64,000 bases of DNA, from NCBI RefSeq assembly GCF_017873765.1, contig NZ_JAGGKP010000002.1, positions 124,001 to 188,000 of the forward strand, in the 5' to 3' direction. Position 1 is the stretch's first letter; the number at the start of each line of letters is the position of its first letter. This stretch comes from Paenibacillus sediminis (lineage in GTDB: Bacteria > Bacillota > Bacilli > Paenibacillales > Paenibacillaceae). The notes under the pieces were generated by a model. That model was not told the DNA's origin. It searched no databases and saw only the letters and a list, made by a program, of their open reading frames with translations. A program made the translations under genes and the position numbers. Below are positions 1-7,701 of the stretch, one piece after another.

Positions 1-682
1 CGGAATCCCCATCAAACAAGATGCGCTTAACACCCATAGCCTCATATTTGTCAAACAACTTCTCCATCGCTGCTTGATTATACGGAATCGTATCTGCTAA
101 ACGAGGCAGAATGATAAATCCTTTGTCATGCAGCATTTGCATCGTTATTGGATCGGGCTGCATGGGCTTAAGCATTGCATCCTCTGGAGACGTCTTCAGA
201 AGAAGGCCCGCTTGTCCATGGAAAGTCCACGGAGATACTTCAATGCCAAGCGATGTAAAAGTCTCAGTTATGATTGGCGATAGAGTTCTCTCATATTCTT
301 TATTTGTAAAAAGAATGTAGGTGAAGTTCTCATTTACCGGAAGGACGCTTTGCGTTAAGTTCGCAACATCCTTAGAACTGTATATCATAATGCGCCGCGA
401 CTTTTGGAGTTCATCCAGCGTACTATCATAAAGCGCCATTGTTGAGACGCCGGCCTGTTTTAATTTATCAAGCTGCTCATTAATAAAATCTGCAGGTTTC
501 GGCTGAAAATCTGCAATGTCGACCAAATCACGATAATCAAATACGATTTCTACCTTTTTCGATGACGATTCTGTCTTCATGCGATCATAAATTACAGGCA
601 GAGCCGCAATGATCCCGATCACAACGATTACCCACAACCATTTGCGGGAAGCCTTATTCCAATGCTGCCACTTCTGAATCAC
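1..682 (-). CDS. DUF5693-like membrane-anchored protein (3' part outside window)
   Basis: This is the N-terminal part of a protein of about 227 visible residues; the reading frame runs off the left edge of the window. I start it at the GTG at 680-682, which has a strong GAGGAGG ribosome binding site just upstream. Residues 12-30 form one hydrophobic membrane segment (KWLWVVIVVIGIIAALPVI). The remainder is extracellular-looking, with a segment resembling a TIM-barrel or deacetylase-type fold (FDYRDLVDIADF, then later MGVKRILFDGD). The family assignment to DUF5693 is from recall of Paenibacillus neighbourhoods, where such a gene lies near csaB-type pyruvyltransferase genes for cell-wall polymers. 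The biochemical function is unknown. Confidence 0.6.
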   Translation of the reverse strand, partial: MIQKWQHWNKASRKWLWVIVVIGIIAALPVIYDRMKTESSSKKVEIVFDYRDLVDIADFQPKPADFINEQLDKLKQAGVSTMALYDSTLDELQKSRRIMIYSSKDVANLTQSVLPVNENFTYILFTNKEYERTLSPIITETFTSLGIEVSPWTFHGQAGLLLKTSPEDAMLKPMQPDPITMQMLHDKGFIILPRLADTIPYNQAAMEKLFDKYEAMGVKRILFDGDS

Positions 683-711
683 TAAAGTACCTCCTCATAA
701 TAAATTCTGAA

Positions 712-742
712 ACCCCTTCGGAAATGTTCACCGCCCGAAGAG
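712..742 (-). terminator. weak hairpin after the phosphosugar mutase gene
   Basis: CCTTCGG and CCGAAGAGG pair around a loop of about 12 bases downstream of the mutase stop codon. The U-rich tract after the stem is poor, so this may be only a weak terminator. Confidence 0.35.
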
Positions 743-779
743 GTCACAGAACGAAAACTTATCTATGAACATTAATCTG

Positions 780-2498
780 CTAAGCATCCACGCGTCCCAT
801 GACTTCAGTTACTAGACGACTTAAAGTATTAGATGCTTCTTCCTCCGAATCAGCGCGAACCGCAAAATACACTTTTATTTTCGGTTCGGTACCTGATGGA
901 CGTAAGCAGAACCATGATCCATCGGCTAGTATAAATTTAAGCACATTTTCCTTAGGAAGCCCATCCATTCCAAGCGAGTAATCGAGCACCTGCTCTACTT
1001 CGATTTGTGCCACCTGCTTAGGTGGTTGCTCGCGCCAATCGGACATCATCGCTTGAATGCGCTCTACCCCGTCTTTCCCTTTGAAAGTACGAGATTCTAA
1101 ATGTTCTTTGAAAAACCCAAACTCCGTATATAGCTCTTGCAGCACATCGTACAGCGTCTTGCCTTGCTGTTTGTAATATGCTGCCGCTTCACAAATGAGC
1201 ATCGACGCGAGTACTGCATCTTTATCTCTTGCATAATTGCCTGCAAGATATCCATAGCTTTCCTCATAACCGAATAAATAAGTATACTCGCCCGAATTTT
1301 CAAATTGCGTCATTTTCTCACCGATATATTTGAAGCCCGTCAACGTATTCATGACCGCCGCTCCAAAATGTTCGGCGATGACAGCGCCCATCTCGCTGGT
1401 GACAATCGTTTTGACAACTGCGCCATTATTAGGAAACTGACCAGAAGCTTTAAGCTGACTAAGCAAGTAGTAGACCATAATCGCTCCGGATTGGTTACCG
1501 CTTAAGACAACATACTCGCCATCATTATTTTTCACGGCAGCGCCCATCCGATCGGCGTCAGGATCTGTACCAATAAGAATATCGGCATCTATCTGCTCGC
1601 CGAGCTTGATCGCCATTGTAAAAGCTTCGCGTTCTTCCGGATTTGGTGATTTTACAGTGGAGAAGTTCGCATCAGGCTGCTCCTGCTCAGGCACAACAGT
1701 CACCTTAGTGAATCCGATTTTCTCAAGAACTTGGCGAACTGGAATATTCCCAGTACCATGAAGAGGTGTATATACAATTTTCAATTCGCTGCCCGCTCCA
1801 GACTGAATAAGCTCACGGTTCACACTTACACTTGCCACCGTATTCACAAAGGCTTCATCTTCTTCTTGGCCAAGCCATACGAGCAGACCTTTCGCTTCAG
1901 CTTCCTCGCGTGACAATTTCCGTACAGCGGAGAAGGAGCGTACTTCCCCAATGTAGCGGATTACCTGCTCAGCTTCATCCGGGACGAGCTGTCCGCCTTC
2001 GGCATTATATACTTTATATCCATTATACTCAGGCGGGTTATGACTTGCAGTTATGACAATACCGCCATTCGCCTGCAAATGACGAACTGTAAAGGACAAC
2101 TGCGGTGTGGGACGGAGCGATGGAAATAATTTGGCTGCAATACCGTTCCCAGCGAGCACCAGCGCGGCCTCTAATGCAAACTCTGGCGAGAAATGACGGG
2201 AATCATGCGCGATGACAACGGAAGGAACTCCTTCTCTTCCTTTACATTTCTCCAAAATGTACTCGGCAAATCCTTGCGTTGCACGACCAACCGTGTACAA
2301 ATTCATTCGGTTGCTTCCTGCACCAATAACACCGCGGAGCCCGCCTGTTCCAAACTCCAAGTCTTTGTAAAACCGATCTTCCAGCTCTTTAGGATCTCCC
2401 TCCAGAGAACGAAGCTCCTGCTTCGTAGGTTCATCAATGAATGAATCTTGAAGCCAAAGCTCCAATGTTTGTGCAGCTTTTTCACTTAGTTGCGTCAT
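780..2498 (-). CDS. pgcA: phosphoglucomutase / phosphomannomutase family enzyme
   Basis: Cytosolic alpha-D-phosphohexomutase of 572 residues. It should interconvert glucose-6-phosphate and glucose-1-phosphate, feeding UDP-glucose for glycolipids and wall polymers. The phosphoserine loop TASHNPPEYNG lies near residue 152, the magnesium loop GTDPDADRMG near 312, the sugar-binding EESYGYL later, and the phosphate-binding RPSGTEPKIKVY near the C-terminus. All catalytic motifs are intact and the length fits the Bacillus PgcA group. The frame extends eight codons further upstream, but the ATG at 2496-2498 has GGGGAGG at good spacing and gives MTQLSEK, so I use it. Alternatives within the family (mannose or glucosamine mutase) cannot be separated by eye. 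Confidence 0.9.
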   Translation of the reverse strand: MTQLSEKAAQTLELWLQDSFIDEPTKQELRSLEGDPKELEDRFYKDLEFGTGGLRGVIGAGSNRMNLYTVGRATQGFAEYILEKCKGREGVPSVVIAHDSRHFSPEFALEAALVLAGNGIAAKLFPSLRPTPQLSFTVRHLQANGGIVITASHNPPEYNGYKVYNAEGGQLVPDEAEQVIRYIGEVRSFSAVRKLSREEAEAKGLLVWLGQEEDEAFVNTVASVSVNRELIQSGAGSELKIVYTPLHGTGNIPVRQVLEKIGFTKVTVVPEQEQPDANFSTVKSPNPEEREAFTMAIKLGEQIDADILIGTDPDADRMGAAVKNNDGEYVVLSGNQSGAIMVYYLLSQLKASGQFPNNGAVVKTIVTSEMGAVIAEHFGAAVMNTLTGFKYIGEKMTQFENSGEYTYLFGYEESYGYLAGNYARDKDAVLASMLICEAAAYYKQQGKTLYDVLQELYTEFGFFKEHLESRTFKGKDGVERIQAMMSDWREQPPKQVAQIEVEQVLDYSLGMDGLPKENVLKFILADGSWFCLRPSGTEPKIKVYFAVRADSEEEASNTLSRLVTEVMGRVDA

Positions 2499-2537
2499 CG
2501 CGCGCAGTCCTCCCCTGCCCATATAATCATTTAAGAT

Positions 2538-2966
2538 TTAAGCATTCGTTAAAGCAAACATAATGTCACCTTCGGCGACGATTTTATCTGCAACTTTGGC
2601 TGTAGCATGACCTTTGCCAATCGTTCCTTTAAGTCTTGTAATTTCAACTTCAAGAATCAACGTATCACCTGGCACAACTTGTTCTCTAAATCTGAAGCCA
2701 TCGACTCCGGCTAGGAGACCGATTTTGCCGCCGTTGCCATCCATTTTGAGCATCGCAACAGCCCCTACTTGTGCCAAAGCCTCCACGATAAGCACACCCG
2801 GCATCACCGGATAGTCAGGAAAATGTCCCATAAAAAATGGCTCGTTCATCGTCACATTTTTCAGTCCAACCGCTCGTTTACCTTCTTCCAGCTCTAAAAT
2901 TCGGTCTACGAGTAAAAATGGGTAGCGGTGTGGAATAATTTCTTGAATTTGTTTGATATCTAGCAC
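2538..2966 (-). CDS. fabZ: 3-hydroxyacyl-ACP dehydratase FabZ
   Basis: Fatty-acid elongation dehydratase of 142 residues, converting (3R)-3-hydroxyacyl-ACP to trans-2-enoyl-ACP in the cytosol as a hot-dog fold oligomer. The active-site segment [20 protein letters not shown] carries the catalytic His and Glu, and the N-terminal [13 protein letters not shown] is typical. I choose the GTG at 2964-2966 because AGAGGGG lies eight bases upstream and the resulting length matches FabZ. An upstream ATG at 2999 would add 11 residues without a good ribosome binding site. It follows the rod-gene operon but is separated from it by a terminator at about 3208-3230, so it likely has its own promoter. Confidence 0.95.
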   Translation of the reverse strand: MLDIKQIQEIIPHRYPFLLVDRILELEEGKRAVGLKNVTMNEPFFMGHFPDYPVMPGVLIVEALAQVGAVAMLKMDGNGGKIGLLAGVDGFRFREQVVPGDTLILEVEITRLKGTIGKGHATAKVADKIVAEGDIMFALTNA

Positions 2967-3063
2967 TAGGAAAACCCCTCTCACTATATATTGCTGCATA
3001 TTTTAAAAAATGCCTGGTCATACTGTAACTATCCTTCACAGCTGCAGAAGTGAAGGTTCAGAT

Positions 3064-3113
3064 AAGGGGCTTATCCATATTCGGTCATTTCCGAAAATGG
3101 ACTTAGCCCTTTT
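3064..3113. other. long imperfect stem-loop upstream of fabZ
   Basis: AAGGGGCT at 3064-3071 pairs with AGCCCTT at 3105-3111. Inside it, TCCATATTCGG pairs with CCGAAAATGGA around a TCATTT loop, with one mismatch. On the plus strand it is followed by TTTTGTATTTTT, like an intrinsic terminator, but no plus-strand gene lies to its left. On the minus strand it would sit in the fabZ leader or promoter region. Its role is unknown. Confidence 0.5.
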
Positions 3114-3207
3114 GTATTTTTATTAAATATGTACTTGTCTAGCATAAGCGTATGTGCCTTTTTGCTTGCAAGTCCCCAATTATTATACATTTTTCCGGCA
3201 TAAAAAG

Positions 3208-3230
3208 AAAACTCCTGCAAGCAGGAGTTT
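3208..3230 (-). terminator. terminator of the mbl-flhO-flhP-epuA gene group
   Basis: AAACTCCTGC and GCAGGAGTTT form a perfect 10-bp stem with a two-base loop, just downstream of the small EpuA-like gene. On the minus strand it is followed by a TTCTTTTTA tract. Confidence 0.75.
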
Positions 3231-3243
3231 ACATCGAATAACC

Positions 3244-3447
3244 TTATTCGGCAAAAATCAAATCGAACAGATGCCGCCAGGTGCTCATATGAAATACATC
3301 ATGAATAGACTGTTTTCCGATAACAACGTATCCAATAATCAATCCGCCCAAGATTGCGATGATGAAAAGAAACGGAATCATGATTCGAACAGCAATGACC
3401 CATTTTCTAGATGTCTTCTTCCTTGCTGGCTTGTCTTGTTCACTCAT
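3244..3447 (-). CDS. EpuA-like small membrane protein (often named 'RNA polymerase subunit beta')
   Basis: Small protein of 67 residues. It has a basic, hydrophilic N-terminus (MSEQDKPARKKTSRKW) and one transmembrane helix at about residues 19-43. A short C-terminal tail follows, containing the pattern GKQSIHDVFHMSTWRHLFDLIF. This layout matches the EpuA family (PF11772), which databases often misname 'DNA-directed RNA polymerase subunit beta'. It begins 12 bases after the flhP stop codon, so it is probably co-transcribed with the rod genes and ends at the terminator that follows. The function is unknown; a link to envelope assembly is only a guess from its neighbours. Confidence 0.7.
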   Translation of the reverse strand: MSEQDKPARKKTSRKWVIAVRIMIPFLFIIAILGGLIIGYVVIGKQSIHDVFHMSTWRHLFDLIFAE

Positions 3448-3458
3448 GGATTGTCCAC

Positions 3459-4259
3459 CTATCCACGCAAATTGTTCGCTATGCTCATCATGTTGTCACT
3501 GGATGTGAGCGCTCTTGCAGCAAGCTGATATGCACGTTGTGCTTGTGTTAAGTCAGTCATTTCCTTAGTCAAATCTACGTTGGACTGTTCAAGGAATCCT
3601 TGACGAACAGACGCTTGATCTGTGACAGGATTGAACACATTACTCGCGTTTGCCCCCGCTGCCAACTTATACAAATTGCCTCCAGCTTCAACAAGCGACT
3701 CAGGACGCGCTACTTCTACTAAATTAAGCTGGGCAACGACGTTCTCATTGCCGGCTAGGTCAATTTCGGTCACATTCCCTTGCGCATCGACTCGAATATG
3801 GGAACCGTTAGCCACTTGGATTGGTTGACCATTCGTATCCAGTACAAAGTAACCTTGGTTGGTTGTTAGGAACAAATCACCATTGCTATCAGGGGACAAT
3901 TGAAAATCCCCTTCTCTTGTCCAAGCCTGGGTACCTCCGGCATCAACAGCAAAGAGGGCGTTGCCTTGAATGGCAAAATCCGTCTCTTTCCCTGTCTCTT
4001 GCAGCGAACCTTGAGACATATTGTATGTCGATGCAGCAAGATAAGAACCAAATCCTAAATTATAGCCTAATGGAGACTTGCGCCCTGGCAGATCATATTG
4101 TTTCGATTGATCCTGTACGCGTGTAAGCGTATCTTCAAATGTAGCATCTTTGCTCTTATAACCAACGGTATTCACGTTCGCTATATTGCCCGAAATGACG
4201 TCGATTTTCTGCTGAATACCTGCAAGTGATACACTTGAGCTAATCATTGAGTTATTCAT
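3459..4259 (-). CDS. flhP: flagellar rod protein FlhP (FlgG-like)
   Basis: Flagellar hook-basal body family protein of 266 residues. The N-terminal segment (SSSVSLAGIQQKIDVISGNI, then ANVNTVGYK) is the rod-protein signature. The C-terminal motif SNVDLTKEMTDLTQAQRAYQ is the conserved helix that pairs with it in the filament. The middle holds the FlgE/F/G-like beta domain (ETDFAIQGNALFAV). In B. subtilis, FlhO and FlhP form the rod and lie downstream of mbl, as here, away from the main fla/che operon. I assign FlhP rather than FlhO from gene order. It should be exported by the flagellar type III system to the distal or proximal rod. Confidence 0.88.
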   Translation of the reverse strand: MNNSMISSSVSLAGIQQKIDVISGNIANVNTVGYKSKDATFEDTLTRVQDQSKQYDLPGRKSPLGYNLGFGSYLAASTYNMSQGSLQETGKETDFAIQGNALFAVDAGGTQAWTREGDFQLSPDSNGDLFLTTNQGYFVLDTNGQPIQVANGSHIRVDAQGNVTEIDLAGNENVVAQLNLVEVARPESLVEAGGNLYKLAAGANASNVFNPVTDQASVRQGFLEQSNVDLTKEMTDLTQAQRAYQLAARALTSSDNMMSIANNLRG

Positions 4260-4301
4260 TAGCAGCCTCCTGGAATAACATATCTAATGTATGATTTAGC
4301 A

Positions 4302-5177
4302 TTATACTCGGCCGAGCTCATTTACTGCTTTATCCAAACTCTTGTCATAGTATTGTACAACCTTTGAGTTCGCTTCATATGCCCGCAATGCCGTCATTAA
4401 ATCAGTCATCGATTGCGCAGGGTCAACATTGGAGCTTTCTAAAGAGCGCTGACGAACTTCTGCCTCTTGCCCTGGTTGCAGAGCTTGAACCCCCGCCTGA
4501 CTCGGATTGTTAACACTATATACGCCATTGCCTTCACGAATCAAAAAGTTCGGGTTATTAACGACACTAATGAGCATCTGCTGACCCGTAGGATTACCTT
4601 GCCCGTCAAAAAACTGACCTTGACCATCCACAGTTAATTGATCGATCGGAGCATTAGGTACAATTGGCTTATTATTCGTATCAAGCACTAAGTATCCTGC
4701 AGATGTAACAAGCTGCCCCTGACTATCCAGATGAAAGCTGCCGTCACGAGTATATCGAATCTGGCCTTGATCATCTTGAACCGTAAAGAATGCCTGAGGC
4801 TGATAGGTGATATTTCCTTGCGCATCTACATATTTGCCTGATGCATCAAATGGGATGTTCTGTCCATTTTTGACCACGTTAATGTTCGATATAATGGCGA
4901 AATCAGATGCTTTATCCGTGTTCGTTATCGTTCCTTCAACGAAAGAAGGAAGACTCTCTTCAGCGAAAACACCCGTGTTCAATTTACCAATTTGAGCATT
5001 GGACTGCCCGTTATCTCCGTTCACGAGCCCGATCAATACTTCAGGAAATGACCTGGACACACTGTTAACTTCTTTATAGCCTGGCGTATTGATATTCGCA
5101 ATGTTCTGAGTCACCGTATCATGTATGCGCTGCTGAGTCATCATTCCTGCTGCAGCTGTATATAATCCTCTAAGCAT
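4302..5177 (-). CDS. flhO: flagellar rod protein FlhO (FlgF/FlgG-like)
   Basis: Flagellar rod family protein of 291 residues. It starts MLRGLYTAAAGMMTQQRIHD, followed by the signature TQNIANINTPGYKE, and ends with SSNVDPAQSMTDLMTALRAYE, the paired C-terminal helix motif. A GAAGGAGA ribosome binding site precedes the ATG. Its position directly after mbl and before a second rod gene matches the B. subtilis mbl-flhO-flhP cluster, so I call it FlhO. The central region is longer than in the neighbouring FlhP and contains D/N/Q/G-rich strands (GNITYQPQAFF, GQGQFFDGQGN). The spacing to both neighbours is under 60 bases, which suggests one transcript. Confidence 0.87.
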   Translation of the reverse strand: MLRGLYTAAAGMMTQQRIHDTVTQNIANINTPGYKEVNSVSRSFPEVLIGLVNGDNGQSNAQIGKLNTGVFAEESLPSFVEGTITNTDKASDFAIISNINVVKNGQNIPFDASGKYVDAQGNITYQPQAFFTVQDDQGQIRYTRDGSFHLDSQGQLVTSAGYLVLDTNNKPIVPNAPIDQLTVDGQGQFFDGQGNPTGQQMLISVVNNPNFLIREGNGVYSVNNPSQAGVQALQPGQEAEVRQRSLESSNVDPAQSMTDLMTALRAYEANSKVVQYYDKSLDKAVNELGRV

Positions 5178-5229
5178 CTTATGTAAATCTCCTTCCCCGC
5201 ATTATCCTCTATACAATAATATCGGCAGG

Positions 5230-6228
5230 TTAGAATTTTTTCTTAACGACATGATCTAAATTATCGAGCATGATGCCCGTTCCTTTTACGACGCAGTGCA
5301 TTGGGTCTTCAGCTACCAATACAGGAACCCGAAGCTCATCTGCGAGCAGCTCGTCCAATCCGTTAAGCAGTGCTCCTCCGCCTGTTAGAATGACGCCCCG
5401 ATCGATAATATCCGCTGACAGTTCTGGCGGTGTCCGTTCAAGCACTGATTTGGCAGCTGCCACAATCAAAGATACAGGTTCCGACAGCGCTTGCTGTATT
5501 TCGTTTGAGCGAATGGTTACCGTGAGCGGAAGACCTGTTACCATGTCTCGTCCGCGAATATCCATTTCGGCTTGGCGGCCGTTTGGAAAAACGGTCCCAA
5601 TGGAAATTTTAATGTTCTCGGATGTCCGTTCACCAATTAACAACTTATATTTGTTCTTAATATATTTCATAATAGCTTCATCGAACTTGTCCCCTGCGAC
5701 TTTAATAGAAGAGGCGGTAACGACATCACCCATAGATAAGACAGCTACATCTGTCGTTCCTCCGCCAATATCTACGACCATATTGCCGCTAGGCTGATAA
5801 ATGTCCATCCCAGCGCCAATAGCCGCCGCCTTAGGTTCTTCTTCCAAAAACACTTCTTTGGCCCCACTTCGTTCTGCTGCTTCACGAATGGATTTCTGCT
5901 CTACCGAAGTAATGTTTGCAGGTGCGCAGATTAGAATGCGGGGACGGCTATGCCAACTGCGTCCTCCTACTTTCTGAATGAAATATTTCAGCATCATTTC
6001 GGTAATTTCAAAGTCAGCAATGACACCATCTCGGAGAGGTCTAATGGCTACGATGTTGCCCGGTGTTCTACCAACCATACGCCTTGCTTCTTCACCTACA
6101 GCAAGGACTCGTTTAGTATCGCTTTCAATGGCTACAACAGAAGGTTCGTCGAGCACAACCCCCTTCCCTTTGACATGAATAGACACATTCGCCGTGCCTA
6201 AATCAATTCCGATATCCTTGCTAAACAT
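5230..6228 (-). CDS. mbl: MreB-like actin homologue Mbl
   Basis: Bacterial actin of 332 residues that assembles on the inner membrane face and guides elongasome-type wall synthesis. Nucleotide-binding motifs are intact: phosphate-1 loop DIGIDLGTANVSIHVKGKG at residues 5-23, phosphate-2 loop VVDIGGGTTDVAVL near 157, and adenosine loop LTGGGALLNGL near 285. The position between spoIIID and flhO is that of mbl in Bacilli, which separates it from mreB (next to minCD) and mreBH. A GGGGGC ribosome binding site precedes the ATG. A second copy with overlapping function is expected elsewhere in the genome. Confidence 0.93.
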   Translation of the reverse strand: MFSKDIGIDLGTANVSIHVKGKGVVLDEPSVVAIESDTKRVLAVGEEARRMVGRTPGNIVAIRPLRDGVIADFEITEMMLKYFIQKVGGRSWHSRPRILICAPANITSVEQKSIREAAERSGAKEVFLEEEPKAAAIGAGMDIYQPSGNMVVDIGGGTTDVAVLSMGDVVTASSIKVAGDKFDEAIMKYIKNKYKLLIGERTSENIKISIGTVFPNGRQAEMDIRGRDMVTGLPLTVTIRSNEIQQALSEPVSLIVAAAKSVLERTPPELSADIIDRGVILTGGGALLNGLDELLADELRVPVLVAEDPMHCVVKGTGIMLDNLDHVVKKKF

Positions 6229-6431
6229 GATTAAAGAGCCCCCAAAGTGTTATTTTTTGGTAAAAGAAATCGTTATCCGCTATCCGCTTCAAAGTCTTGT
6301 TCGACAAAGGTAAACACTATTTTGCATATATCGGGAATAAAGGATAAAATTCTTTATCTTGTACCACTTTTTAACATATCATACTTTAGGGGGAGTATTC
6401 AATTAATTTCTGTGTCGGTTATTTAGTTCTG

Positions 6432-6716
6432 TTATTTTATTGTGGAAGCCACCTCACGTTTCTTGTTATTTGATTTTTTATACTTAATTTTGGTTGCTTC
6501 GCCGCCGCGAAGATGACGGATCGATTTGTGGTATTCGAGAATGTGCTTTACTTGCTCTGCAAGATCCGGGTTAATTTCCGGCAAACGTTCGGTTAAATCT
6601 TTATGCACGGTGCTTTTGGATACGCCGAACTCCTTGGCGATCGTACGAACCGTATGCCTCGTCTCTACGATGCAACGCCCAATCTTAATGGTCCGTTCTT
6701 TGATGTAATCGTGCAC
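6432..6716 (-). CDS. spoIIID: sporulation transcription factor SpoIIID
   Basis: Mother-cell DNA-binding protein of 94 residues that activates and represses sigma-E and sigma-K regulon genes. The helix-turn-helix is clear (VRTIAKEFGVSKSTVHKDL at about residues 23-41), followed by the SpoIIID-specific LPEINPDLAEQVKHILEYHK and HLRGGEATKIKYK. The basic C-terminus (KKSNNKKREVASTIK) is longer than needed for the helix-turn-helix and may contact DNA. It stands alone upstream of mbl, with its own sigma-E-like promoter at 6750-6777. I see no strong terminator between it and mbl, so some read-through is possible. Confidence 0.95.
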   Translation of the reverse strand: MHDYIKERTIKIGRCIVETRHTVRTIAKEFGVSKSTVHKDLTERLPEINPDLAEQVKHILEYHKSIRHLRGGEATKIKYKKSNNKKREVASTIK

Positions 6717-6749
6717 GCTCCCGCCTCCCTACTCGAGATAGTTTGGTAC

Positions 6750-6777
6750 ATTATATGAGGGGCGTGCCTATATATTC
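6750..6777 (-). promoter_or_regulatory. sigma-E-like promoter of spoIIID
   Basis: On the minus strand GAATATA (6771-6777) and CATATAAT (6750-6757) are separated by 13 bases. They resemble the sigma-E consensus KMATATT / CATACAMT. spoIIID is a known sigma-E target in B. subtilis, so element and gene agree. This is a match by eye, not experimental. Confidence 0.6.
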
Positions 6778-6835
6778 GCGCTTTCCAAGCATGACAAGCC
6801 TATAGAACTGCATTTATTTTAAAAAACAAACAAAA

Positions 6836-6861
6836 AAGACAAGGACTATAGTCCTTGTCTT
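6836..6861 (-). terminator. intrinsic terminator after spoIIQ
   Basis: AAGACAAGGACTA and TAGTCCTTGTCTT form a perfect inverted repeat, followed on the minus strand by TTTTTTG, just downstream of the spoIIQ stop codon. Confidence 0.9.
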
Positions 6862-6884
6862 GCAGAGAAATGTGCAAGTATCCT

Positions 6885-7625
6885 TTATTTTTGCGGCAGG
6901 AGCTTCTCAGGATTTACAGGCTCACCGTTTTCATACACTTCAAAATGAAGATGGTTGCCAAGATCTTTTTCCATTTCACTTTGTCCAGCCGTCGCTAACG
7001 TATCGCCTTGCTTCACTTCAGCATCCTTCTTCACTTTGACATCGCTTAAGCTTTGGTATACGGTCTTCAGGTTATTCGCATGTGTAATCTCAACAATGTA
7101 ACCCATTAACGGAACCTCTTCCACACGTGTCACTTTACCACTCATAGCTGCTTTTACTTCAAAAGGCTTGCCATCTTCACGGCCTAAATCGATACCCACA
7201 TTCGGTACGAATGTATCCTTGTATTGTACCATTGCCGCTTGATGGTCTTCCGCTGAACCCTCTGAATCATAGAATGGTTTGGTCACTTTGACTTCATCAG
7301 ATTTCGCGACCGGCCATGTTAAGTTCTCAGCTTCTGCGATGACTTCCTTAGCGTCGTCTCCACTTGTAGTAGGTTGATCAGTTCCCTTAGTTTGATCTAC
7401 CGTGTCTGTGACACTAGCGGGGTTCTGATCTAGCGCTTTGTTGCTTGTACCCTGGTAGACCCACACTAAGGTTAGTATAATTGCTGCTGCGGCCATGTAA
7501 GCTGCCGGGTATACCCACCGTTTCGACAACAGCCTCTTCCATCCAGAAACTTTCACTACCGGTTCTCCCAGACCTTTTTTAGGAGAGCCATCGTGATTTT
7601 GACTACTTTTATTTTGTTCATTCAT
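6885..7625 (-). CDS. spoIIQ: SpoIIQ-like engulfment protein with degenerate LytM domain
   Basis: Membrane-anchored M23/LytM-fold protein of 246 residues. One transmembrane helix lies at about 35-55 (YPAAYMAAAAIILTLVWVY), then a low-complexity linker, then a LytM domain from about 105 to the end. The second metal motif is present (HLHFEVYENGEPVNPEKLL), but the first one, normally HxxxD, reads NVGID here, with Asn in place of His. B. subtilis SpoIIQ is also degenerate at this site and acts as a forespore zipper partner of SpoIIIAH rather than a hydrolase; the same role is inferred here. The position between spoIID and spoIIID and the sigma-F-like promoter upstream support this. A general M23 peptidase is the alternative. 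Confidence 0.85.
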   Translation of the reverse strand: MNEQNKSSQNHDGSPKKGLGEPVVKVSGWKRLLSKRWVYPAAYMAAAAIILTLVWVYQGTSNKALDQNPASVTDTVDQTKGTDQPTTSGDDAKEVIAEAENLTWPVAKSDEVKVTKPFYDSEGSAEDHQAAMVQYKDTFVPNVGIDLGREDGKPFEVKAAMSGKVTRVEEVPLMGYIVEITHANNLKTVYQSLSDVKVKKDAEVKQGDTLATAGQSEMEKDLGNHLHFEVYENGEPVNPEKLLPQK

Positions 7626-7645
7626 ATGGTTATCACCTCAGTAAC

Positions 7646-7674
7646 CATTGTTACCACGGCGATTTCTTTTATAC
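7646..7674 (-). promoter_or_regulatory. sigma-F-like promoter of spoIIQ
   Basis: On the minus strand GTATA (7670-7674) is followed after 14 bases by GGTAACAATG (7646-7655), a complete match to the sigma-F -10 pattern GGNNANANTR. It lies about 20 bases before the start codon and its GAGGTGAT ribosome binding site. spoIIQ is a sigma-F gene in B. subtilis. Confidence 0.6.
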
Positions 7675-7701
7675 CTATCTTTCAATTCATTTTTTAAGAT
7701 T

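Noticed and set aside
3154..3528. A plus-strand frame across the fabZ-epuA gap
   Set aside because: It crosses a terminator and overlaps the EpuA-like and FlhP genes on the other strand; no coding signs.
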